From positions 7,440,001 to 7,504,000 of the forward strand of contig NZ_CP107954.1 of assembly GCF_036067295.1 (NCBI RefSeq): 64,000 nucleotides of DNA, written 5' to 3'. Below are positions 49,268 to 57,824 of the stretch, piece by piece; positions within the stretch are counted from its first letter, which is position 1; the number at the start of each line of letters is the position of its first letter. The notes under the pieces are model-generated. The model was given only the letters and a program-made list of their open reading frames with translations. It was not told the origin of the DNA and ran no database searches. This stretch comes from Kribbella sp. NBC_00382 (GTDB lineage Bacteria; Actinomycetota; Actinomycetes; Propionibacteriales; Kribbellaceae). The position numbers and the translations under genes are program-made.

Positions 49268-51286
49268 ATGCGGGGACTGGACGAGGAACGCGAGTACGCC
49301 GGGCGCTGCCGCGTCGCGCTCGAGGCGATGATCGCCGGGGCGCGGCAGAACGTGGTCGTCGGCGAGCTGACCTGGGGTGATCGGTACACGGCCGAGCGGC
49401 TCGGCTACTACCTGCGGAGCCTTGCGCAGGAGCTCGGCGACGAGGGGACGGGACCGCCGTTCTTCGGCCTGATCGGCTACGGCGACGACGAGACCGCAGG
49501 CGAGCACCGCAACCAGACCTACTACCTCGGCCGCCGGCACATCTCGGATGCCATCGGCCGCCCGCCCCTGGTCATCGACTGGCGTGCCCCGGTCTCAACT
49601 TCCTTCTACCGCGCGAGCCCCACAGACCCCCGCGGCATCACCACCCGCCGCCGCTTCGGCTGGTCCACCAGCACCCTCACCGGCTACGAAGACGAACACC
49701 TCCAGCAACCAGCCAATCAGTCTTCAGCTCCGGTGTCAGGGATCTTGCGGGCGGAGATCGAGCGGCCTCGGGTGGGGCCGATGCGGGACATCGTGGCGAC
49801 CATTCAGCCCGAGCAGGATCTGCTGGTGCGGGCCGAGCTGGACGAATCGCTTTGTGTGCAAGGGGCTCCGGGGACCGGGAAGACAGCGGTCGGGCTGCAT
49901 CGGGCGGCCTACCTGTTGTACGTGCATCGCGCTCGGTTGCAACGCAACGGAGTACTGGTGCTCGGCCCCAACCGGGCGTTCCTGCACTACATCTCGGCCG
50001 TACTTCCGACGCTCGGCGAGGTCGATGTCGAGCAGACGACGATCGAGGAGCTGCTGACCGACGAACGGCACCCGATTCGCAGTACGGACGAGCCGGCGAC
50101 TGCGCGGACGAAGCACGACCCGCGGATGGCCGAGGTGCTCCGGAGAGCGCTCTACGAACGGGTCCGCACACCAGAGGACGCAGTCGTCGTACCGGACTCG
50201 TCGTACCGGTGGCGGGTCAACCAGCACGAGTTCGAGCAGATGGTCGTCGACGCGCGGCAGGAGGCGACGGCGTACCTACTCGGCCGGGAGCGGGTGATCT
50301 CCCGCCTCGTCGCCGCCCTCCAGCGACAGGCCGAGGCCCGCGGCCAGAACTGCAACGGCATCTGGCTTCGCAAGATGGGCCGCGCGGTAACACCGGCCGT
50401 CGACGCGGTCTGGCCGGCCGTCAAAGCCGACGAGCTCCTCGCCGACCTACTCAGCGACCGCGCCCTCCTCGCCAGGGCCGCCGACGAGCTCCTCACCGAC
50501 AACGAGCAGGGCGCGATCAGCTGGCCGCGCCCCCGCAAACCGAAGAGCGCTCTCTGGACCGCCGCCGACGCCGTCCTGCTGGACGAAGCGAGCGCTCTCC
50601 TCGAGCGCGGCCAGACCTACGGCCACGTGGTCATCGACGAAGCGCAGGACCTCTCCCCCATGCAGTGCCGCGCGATCGCCCGCCGCAGCGAACACGGCTC
50701 GATCACCGTCCTCGGCGACCTCGCCCAAGGCACGACGCCGTGGGCCACCCGCAACTGGCCCGACCAGCTCGCCCACCTCGGCAAGCCCGACAGTCAGATC
50801 GTCGCCCTCACCACCGGCTACCGCGTCCCCGCCGCCGTCGTCGAGCTGGCGAACCGTCTCCTCCACAGCCTCACCATCGACGTCCCGCCGACGAGATCCT
50901 TCCGCTCCGACGGCCGCCTGACCATCCAACGGGCAACAGACCTCGCCAAGGCCTGCACGGACGCAGTACGGGCTGCTTTGAAGGAAGAGGGCTCGATCGG
51001 CGTCATCGCCGCCGACAACGCGATCGACCACCTCAGAACAGCATTGCGAGAGGACGGCATCGACACGATCGAGCCCGACGGCGACGGCCGGGTAGCGGTC
51101 GTCCCGGCTGCGCTCGCGAAGGGCCTCGAGTACGACCACGTCATCGTCATCGAGCCCGCCGCCATCATCGAGGCCGAGCCCCGTGGCCTGAACCGGCTCT
51201 ATGTTGTGCTCACCCGGGCGGTGTCCAGGCTGGACGTCCTGCACTCTCGCGCCCTCCCGCAGGAGCTGGACGGAACCGGTACCTGA
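49268..51286 (+). CDS. HelD-like RNA polymerase-associated ATPase (UvrD/Rep superfamily)
   Basis: HelD proteins are motors that remove stalled or drug-bound RNA polymerase from DNA; actinobacterial forms are linked to rifampicin tolerance. This 672-residue protein has a short helical N-terminus (1-60), the HelD hallmark LVIDWRAPVSTSFYRASP (about 101-118), Walker A GAPGTGKTAV (199-208), Walker B VIDEAQDLSPMQ and the superfamily I C-terminal motifs TGYRVPAAVVELANRLL and LEYDHVIVI with LYVVLTRA. It is slightly shorter than typical HelD (700-770). It is divergent from a TetR regulator and upstream of a sigma factor. It could instead be a plain SF1 DNA helicase. Confidence 0.87.
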   Translation: MRGLDEEREYAGRCRVALEAMIAGARQNVVVGELTWGDRYTAERLGYYLRSLAQELGDEGTGPPFFGLIGYGDDETAGEHRNQTYYLGRRHISDAIGRPPLVIDWRAPVSTSFYRASPTDPRGITTRRRFGWSTSTLTGYEDEHLQQPANQSSAPVSGILRAEIERPRVGPMRDIVATIQPEQDLLVRAELDESLCVQGAPGTGKTAVGLHRAAYLLYVHRARLQRNGVLVLGPNRAFLHYISAVLPTLGEVDVEQTTIEELLTDERHPIRSTDEPATARTKHDPRMAEVLRRALYERVRTPEDAVVVPDSSYRWRVNQHEFEQMVVDARQEATAYLLGRERVISRLVAALQRQAEARGQNCNGIWLRKMGRAVTPAVDAVWPAVKADELLADLLSDRALLARAADELLTDNEQGAISWPRPRKPKSALWTAADAVLLDEASALLERGQTYGHVVIDEAQDLSPMQCRAIARRSEHGSITVLGDLAQGTTPWATRNWPDQLAHLGKPDSQIVALTTGYRVPAAVVELANRLLHSLTIDVPPTRSFRSDGRLTIQRATDLAKACTDAVRAALKEEGSIGVIAADNAIDHLRTALREDGIDTIEPDGDGRVAVVPAALAKGLEYDHVIVIEPAAIIEAEPRGLNRLYVVLTRAVSRLDVLHSRALPQELDGTGT

Positions 51287-51305
51287 CTTCCGGACTCTTC
51301 CGGGT

Positions 51306-51938
51306 ATGAGTACACCGATAGTGGGGGTGCTGATGGGAGAGGGCACGGGGCAGGCGGTCGATTCGGATCGGGAGCTGTGGGAACGGCTGCGATCCGCTGA
51401 CCAGGTCGCCCTGACCGAGCTCTTCCATCGGTACAGCGACGCCGTCTACAACTTCGCGTTCCGCCGGACGAGCTCCTGGTCGCTCGCGGAGGACATCGTC
51501 CAGGCGACGTTCACCGCGCTGTGGCGGCGCGCCGGCGAGGGCCGGATCGACGTATTGGCGCTCGACAGCGCGCGCCCGGTGCTGCTGACGATCGCGCGGT
51601 ACGAGTGCGCCAACGTGACCAGGTCCGGTCGGAGGCTGACTGCTCTGCGCCAGCGGCTCGGTGCCATCGGCGGGTCCACCACCACCCCGGACCACTCCGC
51701 GCTGGCCGCCGAGAAGGTCGACGACGAGCGTGCGATGAGCGAGTTGCGCCGGGCCCTGGCGAAGGTACCGGCCGATCAGCGCGAGGTGATCGAACTGGTC
51801 GCCTGGTCCGGTTGCTCGATGGCCGAGGCGGCCCAGGTCCTCGGCGTCCCCGAAGGCACCGTCAAGTCCCGCCTGGCCCGAGCCCGCCGCCGCCTCACCG
51901 GCCTGATCGATCTCGACACCACGGAAGGCCTGCGATGA
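51306..51938 (+). CDS. ECF-type RNA polymerase sigma factor
   Basis: This 210-residue protein starts at ATG 51306; ATG 51333, preceded by GGGGG, is a good alternative. Region 2 reads LTELFHRYSDAVYNFAFRRT, then AEDIVQATFTALWRRAG; region 4 reads VPADQREVIELVAWSGCSMA, then EAAQVLGVPEGTVKSRLARA. It lacks regions 1 and 3, as in ECF sigma factors. Its stop overlaps the start of a membrane protein gene (ATGA), the usual layout for sigma with anti-sigma or a CU-type regulator. It begins 19 bases after the HelD-like gene. Confidence 0.95.
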   Translation: MSTPIVGVLMGEGTGQAVDSDRELWERLRSADQVALTELFHRYSDAVYNFAFRRTSSWSLAEDIVQATFTALWRRAGEGRIDVLALDSARPVLLTIARYECANVTRSGRRLTALRQRLGAIGGSTTTPDHSALAAEKVDDERAMSELRRALAKVPADQREVIELVAWSGCSMAEAAQVLGVPEGTVKSRLARARRRLTGLIDLDTTEGLR

Positions 51939-52882
51939 CCATCACCAAGCCACCTGCCGAACGCCCCCTGCCGAACAAGCAGCAGATCCTCGACAAGATC
52001 CTCACCGTTCCGCGCGAGGCGAAGCCCGCCAAGCGCCCGGGCTGGCTGGTTCCCGCGGTCGCCGCCGCAGCCGTCGCTGCCGTCGTCGGCGCCATCCTGA
52101 TCGTCCCGCAGACCCTGAAGTCCGGCGACCCCACCGTCACCCCCGCGAGCAAGCCCGCTGAATCCGAGGTCTCCCTTGATCTCGGACCACTGTCCAAGGC
52201 CGAGATCGCGCAGGTTTTCACCATCTGCAGGCCCTGGGAGAAGCCGTACACCGTTCTGCACGCGCTCAAGATCCGCACTGCCTGGGGAAAGCACGAGGAC
52301 TGGACGGTGGCCGTCGAGGGACACGATCCCGGTGGCAACGGCATCCCGCCAGGCGACGGGCGGTTGACAGCTTGCAGCGGCTACCCGGTCAAAACCGCTG
52401 GAGAGGACCTCGCGAGCCGGGGCATGCGGCTGGAGACCTTCTGGACCACCGTCGGGCCGGCGCTCACCCAGGAAGAGCTCGCGAAGTTACCCAAGGGCGA
52501 GAGCATCTTCACGCCCCGCTACGACGACAGCTTCCGGCCCAAGGAGATGATCGAGTTCGAGGCCAAGCCGGGCAAGAAATGGGCCACCCCCCTCTGGGTG
52601 CGGGTGCCTCCGGAGGTGGACCGGGTCCGGCAACGCATCCTCATCAACGGAACCCCGCAGCCGCAGTGGTTCAGCAGCAAGGCACTCGACGGCCTCAGCT
52701 TCACCCAGGCCTGGCTCGACGCCCCGATCAGCAGGGCGGCGAAGTACCAGGTCGAGGTGCAGTTCCTCGACAAGTCGAACCGGCTGGTCGAGATTCCCGG
52801 ATCCACCGGCCCCACCACCGTGGTGGACTCCGGCGGATTCGGCTTCAACAAGACCTACAAGAACAGCGACTACTTCAGCTGA
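51935..52882 (+). CDS. Membrane-anchored partner of the ECF sigma factor
   Basis: This 315-residue protein has a cytoplasmic N-terminus of about 35 residues, one membrane helix (about 36-57, GWLVPAVAAAAVAAVVGAIL) and a large outer domain without known motifs. The N-terminal segment (LPNKQQILDKILTVPREAK) is short compared with a full anti-sigma domain, so it may act as a sensor or anti-sigma-like protein; position (ATGA overlap) is the main evidence. Its 3' end overlaps aroB on the other strand by eight bases. Confidence 0.8.
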   Translation: MTITKPPAERPLPNKQQILDKILTVPREAKPAKRPGWLVPAVAAAAVAAVVGAILIVPQTLKSGDPTVTPASKPAESEVSLDLGPLSKAEIAQVFTICRPWEKPYTVLHALKIRTAWGKHEDWTVAVEGHDPGGNGIPPGDGRLTACSGYPVKTAGEDLASRGMRLETFWTTVGPALTQEELAKLPKGESIFTPRYDDSFRPKEMIEFEAKPGKKWATPLWVRVPPEVDRVRQRILINGTPQPQWFSSKALDGLSFTQAWLDAPISRAAKYQVEVQFLDKSNRLVEIPGSTGPTTVVDSGGFGFNKTYKNSDYFS

Positions 52883-54005
52883 CCTCGGTGTAGGCGGCGA
52901 TGAGGAGGCCTGGGTCGGGGGCTTCGAGGATTGTGGGCTTGGCGAGGGCGTCGAGGATCACGAAGCGGAGGCGGTCGGCCCGGGTCTTCTTGTCGAGTTT
53001 CATCGCGTCCTGCAGGTGCGGCCACGCGTCGGCGCGGTACTTCACCGGCAGTCCGAGCGATTCCAGTACTGCGCGATGCCGATCGGCCGTCGCGTCGTCG
53101 AGCTTGCCCGCCGCTCGGGCGAGCTCGGCGACGAAAACCATCCCGATGCTGATCGCCGCACCATGACGCCACTTGTACCGCTCGACCCGCTCGATCGCGT
53201 GCCCGAGCGTGTGTCCGTAGTTGAGCGCCTCGCGCCCGATCTGCCCGCCAGCGGTCGTCGTCTTCTCGCGCAGATCCGCGCCGACCGTGTCCGCCTTGAC
53301 CTGGATCGCGCGGGCGATCAGTTCCTCGGTGTGCTTGTACGCCGGTGACGCAGCCCCCTCCGGATCCGCCTCCACCAACTCGAGGATCACCGGATCGGCG
53401 ATGAAGCCACACTTCACCACCTCGGCCAGGCCGCTCACATAATCGTTGCGGGGCAGGGTTTCCAGCGCGGCCAGGTCGCAAAGTACTCCGGCCGGCTCCC
53501 AGAACGCGCCGACCAGGTTCTTGCCCTCGGCCGTGTTGATGCCGGTCTTGCCGCCGACGGCCGCGTCGACCATGCCGAGCAGCGTCGTCGGGATGTGCAC
53601 CACCTTGACGCCACGCAACCAGGTCGCCGCCACGAAGCCGGCCAGGTCGGTTGTCGTCCCGCCGCCGATCGACACGATCGCGTCGGACCGGGTGAAGCCG
53701 GCCTGACCGAGCACCGACCAGCAGTACGCGAGCACCTCGGCCGACTTGGCCTCCTCGGCGTCCGGGATCTCGATCGCATGTGCTGTGTACCCGCCGGCGA
53801 CCAGGTCGTCGCGGATCGCGTCACCGCTGGTCCGCAGCGCACGTGGGTGGATAACCGCTACGCGGCGGACGTCATCGCCCAGCAGGGCAGGCAGTTCGCC
53901 GAGCAGATTGTTGCCGATGACAACGTCGTACGGCGAAGCCGCGGCAACCCGGATCCGGTTGGCGCCGGCCGCGTCGACGACCTGCTCCGGCTGGTGGTCG
54001 GTCAT
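52875..54005 (-). CDS. aroB: 3-Dehydroquinate synthase
   Basis: AroB converts DAHP to 3-dehydroquinate using NAD and zinc. The 376-residue protein contains the NAD loop SIGGGTTTDLAGFVAATWLR, the segment VDAAVGGKTGINTAEGKNLV, GLAEVVKCGFIAD with a Glu metal ligand and LNYGHTLGHAIE with the His ligands. The length is normal. The ATG overlaps the aroK stop (ATGA) in the unit aroC-aroK-aroB. Confidence 0.98.
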   Translation of the reverse strand: MTDHQPEQVVDAAGANRIRVAAASPYDVVIGNNLLGELPALLGDDVRRVAVIHPRALRTSGDAIRDDLVAGGYTAHAIEIPDAEEAKSAEVLAYCWSVLGQAGFTRSDAIVSIGGGTTTDLAGFVAATWLRGVKVVHIPTTLLGMVDAAVGGKTGINTAEGKNLVGAFWEPAGVLCDLAALETLPRNDYVSGLAEVVKCGFIADPVILELVEADPEGAASPAYKHTEELIARAIQVKADTVGADLREKTTTAGGQIGREALNYGHTLGHAIERVERYKWRHGAAISIGMVFVAELARAAGKLDDATADRHRAVLESLGLPVKYRADAWPHLQDAMKLDKKTRADRLRFVILDALAKPTILEAPDPGLLIAAYTEVS

Positions 54006-54505
54006 CCGAGTTGCTCCAGGATCTCGTCGGCGATCTCCTCGGGCGCCCGGCCGTCGGTGCTCACCGTGTGCTTGGCGATCTCGGCGTACAGCGGCCGGCG
54101 GGCGTCCATCAGGTTCTTCAGCTGCGTCCTGACGTTGCCCAGCAGCAACGGCCGCGCGACGCCGAGACCGACCCGCTTGGCCGCTTCGCCGACGGAGACG
54201 TCGAGGAAGACGACGTTGTGACCGGCCAGATCCGCACGCGTGTCGGGGTCGAGGATGGCGCCACCGCCGAGCGACAGTACGACGTCGTCGGCGCCGAGAG
54301 CCGCCACGATCGCCGCCCGCTCCATCGCCCGGAACGCAGGCTCACCCGAGTCCACGAAGATGTCCGAGATCGGCTTCCCCGCCGTGTTCTCGACATCCGT
54401 ATCGGTATCGCGGTGAGCCTTGCCGAGCTTCGCCGCGATCAGCTCAGCGATCGTCGACTTCCCCGACCCAGGCGGCCCAACAAGAACGACTACAGGAGCG
54501 CTCAC
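54002..54505 (-). CDS. aroK: Shikimate kinase
   Basis: AroK phosphorylates shikimate with ATP. The 167-residue protein has Walker A VGPPGSGKSTIAELIA, the DTDTDVENTAGKPISDIF shikimate-binding segment (DxD motif) and SLGGGAILDPDTR. The GTG start overlaps the aroC stop (GTGA). Its length fits the family. Confidence 0.97.
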   Translation of the reverse strand: MSAPVVVLVGPPGSGKSTIAELIAAKLGKAHRDTDTDVENTAGKPISDIFVDSGEPAFRAMERAAIVAALGADDVVLSLGGGAILDPDTRADLAGHNVVFLDVSVGEAAKRVGLGVARPLLLGNVRTQLKNLMDARRPLYAEIAKHTVSTDGRAPEEIADEILEQLG

Positions 54506-55707
54506 TCGGCGCTCCACTCGCGGGGGGTGATGGTGCTGGGGAGGCCGGCCAGGTAGCTCTTGTGGTTGCGGGAGGTCTCGCCGACCGAGTCGCCGCCGAA
54601 CTTCTCCACCGACACATCGGCCAGCACCAGCGCGACCATCGCCTCGGCGACGATCCCCGCGGCCGGTACGGCGCAGACGTCGGAGCGCTGGTGATGCGCC
54701 GCGGCCGCCTCGCCGGTGACCGTGTCGATCGTGCGCAACGCCCGCGGCACGGTCGCGATCGGCTTCATCGCCGCGCGCACGCGCAGCGTCTCCCCCGTGC
54801 TCATGCCGCCTTCGGTACCACCGGAGCGGCCGCTGGTACGCCGTACCGAGCCACCCTCCGCGACGATCTCGTCATGCGCCTGCGACCCCGGCGTCCGGGC
54901 CAGCTCGAAGCCGTCGCCGAGCTCGACGCCCTTGATCGCCTGGATGCCCATCAGCGCACCGGCCAGCTTCGAATCCAGCCGCCGATCCCAGTGCACGTAG
55001 CTGCCGAGGCCCGGCGGGAGTCCGTCGACGATCACCTCGACGACGCCACCGAGGGTGTCGCCGGCCTTCTGCGCCTGGTCGATCTCCGCGACCATCTGCT
55101 TGCTCGCGTCCGGGTCCAGGCAGCGGACCGGATCGGCGTCTAGCCGCGCGACATCGTCGTACGAGGGAATCACGCCGTACGGCGCCTTGACGGTGCCGAG
55201 CTCGACGACATGGCTGACGATCGTCACGCCGTACGCCTGCTGCAGGAACCTCGCGGCGACCTCACCGAGCGCGACCCGGGCCGCGGTCTCGCGAGCACTC
55301 GCCCGCTCGAGCACCGGCCGGGCCTCGTCGAACCCGTACTTCTGCATGCCGGCCAGATCCGCATGGCCAGGCCGGGGGCGGGTCAGCGGCGCGTTCCGGG
55401 CCAGGTCGGCCAGTACGTCGGGATCGACCGGGTCGGCCGACATCACCTGCTCCCACTTCGGCCACTCGGTGTTGCCGACCTGGATCGCGACCGGGCTGCC
55501 GAGCGACAGTCCGTGCCGGAACCCGCCGAGAAAGGTCACCTCGTCCCGCTCGAACTTCATCCGGGCGCCACGGCCGTAGCCGAGACGACGACGGGCCAGG
55601 GCGTCGGCCACGTCATCTGTGGTGACCTGGACGCCTGCGGGAAGACCTTCGAGTACGGCGACGAGCGCTTGTCCGTGCGACTCGCCGGCGGTGAGCCAGC
55701 GCAACAT
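54502..55707 (-). CDS. aroC: Chorismate synthase
   Basis: AroC makes chorismate from EPSP with reduced FMN. The 401-residue protein starts at ATG 55707 with GGAGG eight bases upstream, giving the family start MLRWLTAGESHGQALVAVLE. Other signatures are RPGHADLAGMQKYGFDEARP, RASARETAARVALGEVA and RSDVCAVPAAGIVAEAMVA. It leads the aroC-aroK-aroB unit. The gap 55708-55780 shows no clear feature. Confidence 0.98.
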   Translation of the reverse strand: MLRWLTAGESHGQALVAVLEGLPAGVQVTTDDVADALARRRLGYGRGARMKFERDEVTFLGGFRHGLSLGSPVAIQVGNTEWPKWEQVMSADPVDPDVLADLARNAPLTRPRPGHADLAGMQKYGFDEARPVLERASARETAARVALGEVAARFLQQAYGVTIVSHVVELGTVKAPYGVIPSYDDVARLDADPVRCLDPDASKQMVAEIDQAQKAGDTLGGVVEVIVDGLPPGLGSYVHWDRRLDSKLAGALMGIQAIKGVELGDGFELARTPGSQAHDEIVAEGGSVRRTSGRSGGTEGGMSTGETLRVRAAMKPIATVPRALRTIDTVTGEAAAAHHQRSDVCAVPAAGIVAEAMVALVLADVSVEKFGGDSVGETSRNHKSYLAGLPSTITPREWSAE

Positions 55708-55780
55708 GCCGCAATCCTCCCATGAGCCCACCCACCGGCCGGGAGCGGTCTCACGCTACCTAGTCACTTCGAGGCGGCTG

Positions 55781-56215
55781 TCAATCGAGGCAGAACTCGT
55801 TGCCCTCGATGTCCAGCATCGTGATGCACGACTCGTTGAAGCCGTCGGCGACCTGCTCCTGGAAGACCGTCGCACCGAGCGCGATCAGCCGCTCGGACTC
55901 GGCCCTGAGAGTCGCCAGCCGCTCGTCGCCCACCAGCCCGGTACCGGCCCGTACGTCGAGATGCACCCGGTTCTTGACCACCTTGCCCTCGGGCACCCGC
56001 TGGAAGAACAGTCGCGGACCCACCCCGGTCGGGTCGACGCAGGCGAAGGCCGACCCCTGATGCTCGGCGGGCAGCGAGCGGTCGAACTCGTCCCAGTCGG
56101 CAAAGCCCGGGGGCGGCGGCGGTACGACGTAGCCCAGTACCTCGCACCAGAAGCGGGCGACGCGCTCGGGATCCGCGCAGTCGAAGGTGACCTGGACCTG
56201 CTTGACCGTTGCCAT
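55781..56215 (-). CDS. VOC-family (glyoxalase-like) protein
   Basis: This 144-residue protein starts at ATG 56215 and has the paired beta-alpha-beta-beta-beta modules of the vicinal oxygen chelate fold: QVTFDCADPERVARFWCEVL in the first half and NRVHLDVRAG with MLDIEGNEFCLD in the second. The His in HLD and Glu in GNEF suit metal ligands. Such proteins range from dioxygenases to antibiotic-binding proteins; the specific role is unknown. Confidence 0.9.
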   Translation of the reverse strand: MATVKQVQVTFDCADPERVARFWCEVLGYVVPPPPPGFADWDEFDRSLPAEHQGSAFACVDPTGVGPRLFFQRVPEGKVVKNRVHLDVRAGTGLVGDERLATLRAESERLIALGATVFQEQVADGFNESCITMLDIEGNEFCLD

Positions 56216-56257
56216 GCGCCCCACCCTAAAGCCGGCAAGTGGCAACCGTGCAACGAA

Positions 56258-56464
56258 TTAGCAGGTGCTGGCGCGCTCCGGGTCGAGGGCGCTGCGGACG
56301 GAGAGTGCGACGTCCAGGGCCTTGCTCACCGGGTTGGTCCCACAGGCGTTGTGGCTCTGCGATGTCGCGGCGGCGGCCCCTGCGGCGGCAGCACCACCCA
56401 GTACTACTGTTGCCAGGCCCGCGGCGGCCGCCCGGGCGACGGTGCGGCGCAGTTTGCTGGTCAT
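56258..56464 (-). CDS. Small secreted peptide
   Basis: This 68-residue protein starts at ATG 56464 with a strong GAGGAGG five bases upstream. Residues 1-34 form an Ala-rich signal peptide (LRRTVARAAAAGLATVVLGG). The mature part of about 34 residues holds two Cys (ACGTNP and the C-terminal STC), so a disulfide loop is possible. The nearest genes are VOC (same strand, 42 bases downstream) and the divergent ADP-ribosylglycohydrolase. I do not recognise the family. Confidence 0.7.
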   Translation of the reverse strand: MTSKLRRTVARAAAAGLATVVLGGAAAAGAAAATSQSHNACGTNPVSKALDVALSVRSALDPERASTC

Positions 56465-56611
56465 GGCGTCCTCCTCGTTGGTCCGTGGTTCGGTAAGTAC
56501 GAATCTATGAGCCGGCGAGGCGGAACGAACTGGCCTTGGGACCCGTCTAGAGGTAGTGCTAGCGCCACCATGGCCGTTCTCTTGCGACCACCCGACGACT
56601 GGGAGATACCG

Positions 56612-57727
56612 ATGACACGGGCCGACGACGAGGCCTACCGGGCCCGGGTCAGGGGCTGCCTGCTCGGCGGCGCGATCGGCGACGCGCTGGGCGGTCCGGT
56701 GGAGTTCGACGACCGGTCGTCGATCGTCGCCGACCACCCCGACGGCGTCCGCGAATTCGTTGCCAAGGGCCCGTACTGGCCGGCCGGTACGGTCACCGAC
56801 GACACCCAGATGACGTTGTTCACGGTCGAGGGGCTGATCCGGGCCGGCGTCCGGACCGACCGTGGGATCGGCTTCACCCTCGGTGTCGTGCACCACGCCT
56901 ACGACCGATGGCTGGACACCCAGCTGCTGCTGAAACCGAGCGGCGAGCGCGACGGCTGGCTGCAATCCGTCCGGTGGCTGTATGCACGCCGGGCGCCGGG
57001 CAATACCTGTCTGGAAGCGCTGACCGCGGCGCGCAAGGACGGCGACACCATCCAGCGCTTCGGGGAGCAGGCCGTCAACGACTCCAAAGGCTGCGGCGGC
57101 GTGATGCGGGTGGCGCCCGTCGGTCTGCTTCCCGCGAACAACGCGGAGTGGATCTTCGACGCGGCGGCCCAGATCGCCGGGTACACCCACGGCCATGTGA
57201 CCGGCAAGCTCGCCTCGGGTGCGCTGGCCGCCATCATCCACCACCTCAACCAGGGCGCCGGCCTTGATGATGCGCTGGACGAAGCCCAAACCCTGCTGGC
57301 GACGAAGCCGGGCCATGAGGAGACCATCGCCGCGCTCGCCGCCGCGCGGGAGCTCGCGGCACAGGACCTTGCCCACAGTCCGGAGACGATCGAGCGGCTG
57401 GGTGGCGGCTGGATCGCTGAGGAAGCGCTCGCGATCGGCGTGTACTGCGCGCTCGCCTACCCCGAACCCGACCAGTTCCTCGACGCTCTTGCGCTCGCGG
57501 TGACGCACTCCGGCGACAGCGACTCCACCGGCGCGATCTGCGGCAACATCCTCGGCGCCTTGCATGGAGAGACCGCTCTCCCGGCCGAGCTCGTCTTCCC
57601 GCTCGAAGGCCGCGGCACGATCCTCCAGCTGGCCGACGACTTCGTCCTGGAGTTCACCCGCGCCAACCGCCTGCACGGCGACTACGGCCCGCACACCACG
57701 TGGACCACCCGCTACCCCGGCTGGTAG
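56612..57727 (+). CDS. ADP-ribosylglycohydrolase (DraG-like)
   Basis: This 371-residue enzyme of the ADP-ribosylglycohydrolase family removes ADP-ribose from proteins or nucleic acids. It starts at ATG 56612 with GGGAG six bases upstream. Binuclear-metal motifs are visible: LLGGAIGDALGGPVEF (18-32), VTDDTQMTLF (61-70) and THSGDSDSTGAICGNILGAL near residue 300. It is a single plus-strand gene with no ADP-ribosyltransferase nearby, so its target is unknown. A hairpin follows at 57736. Confidence 0.93.
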   Translation: MTRADDEAYRARVRGCLLGGAIGDALGGPVEFDDRSSIVADHPDGVREFVAKGPYWPAGTVTDDTQMTLFTVEGLIRAGVRTDRGIGFTLGVVHHAYDRWLDTQLLLKPSGERDGWLQSVRWLYARRAPGNTCLEALTAARKDGDTIQRFGEQAVNDSKGCGGVMRVAPVGLLPANNAEWIFDAAAQIAGYTHGHVTGKLASGALAAIIHHLNQGAGLDDALDEAQTLLATKPGHEETIAALAAARELAAQDLAHSPETIERLGGGWIAEEALAIGVYCALAYPEPDQFLDALALAVTHSGDSDSTGAICGNILGALHGETALPAELVFPLEGRGTILQLADDFVLEFTRANRLHGDYGPHTTWTTRYPGW

Positions 57728-57735
57728 ACCCGTCC

Positions 57736-57783
57736 GCCGGGACGTCCGGCCCGTCCCCCGAGGATCAGGCCCGGCGTCCCGGC
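57736..57783. terminator. Hairpin between convergent genes
   Basis: GCCGGGACG (57736-57744) pairs perfectly with CGTCCCGGC (57775-57783), with further GC pairing outside. It lies between the ADP-ribosylglycohydrolase and prepilin peptidase genes, which converge. Confidence 0.6.
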
Positions 57784-57824
57784 CGGGGCGGAACACACTA
57801 CGCGGGCGGCGGGTCGTCAACTGG

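Noticed and set aside
49190..49270. Rifampicin-associated element before the HelD-like gene
   Set aside because: The known inverted-repeat element sequence is not visible; only TTAACC repeats are present.
55619..56611. Long N-terminal extension of the ADP-ribosylglycohydrolase frame
   Set aside because: It runs antisense through the VOC and small peptide genes; ATG 56612 has a good ribosome binding site and matches the family start.
56258..57820. 520-codon minus-strand frame across the ADP-ribosylglycohydrolase
   Set aside because: Only its last 68 codons (from ATG 56464) have a start signal and signal peptide; the rest is antisense shadow.
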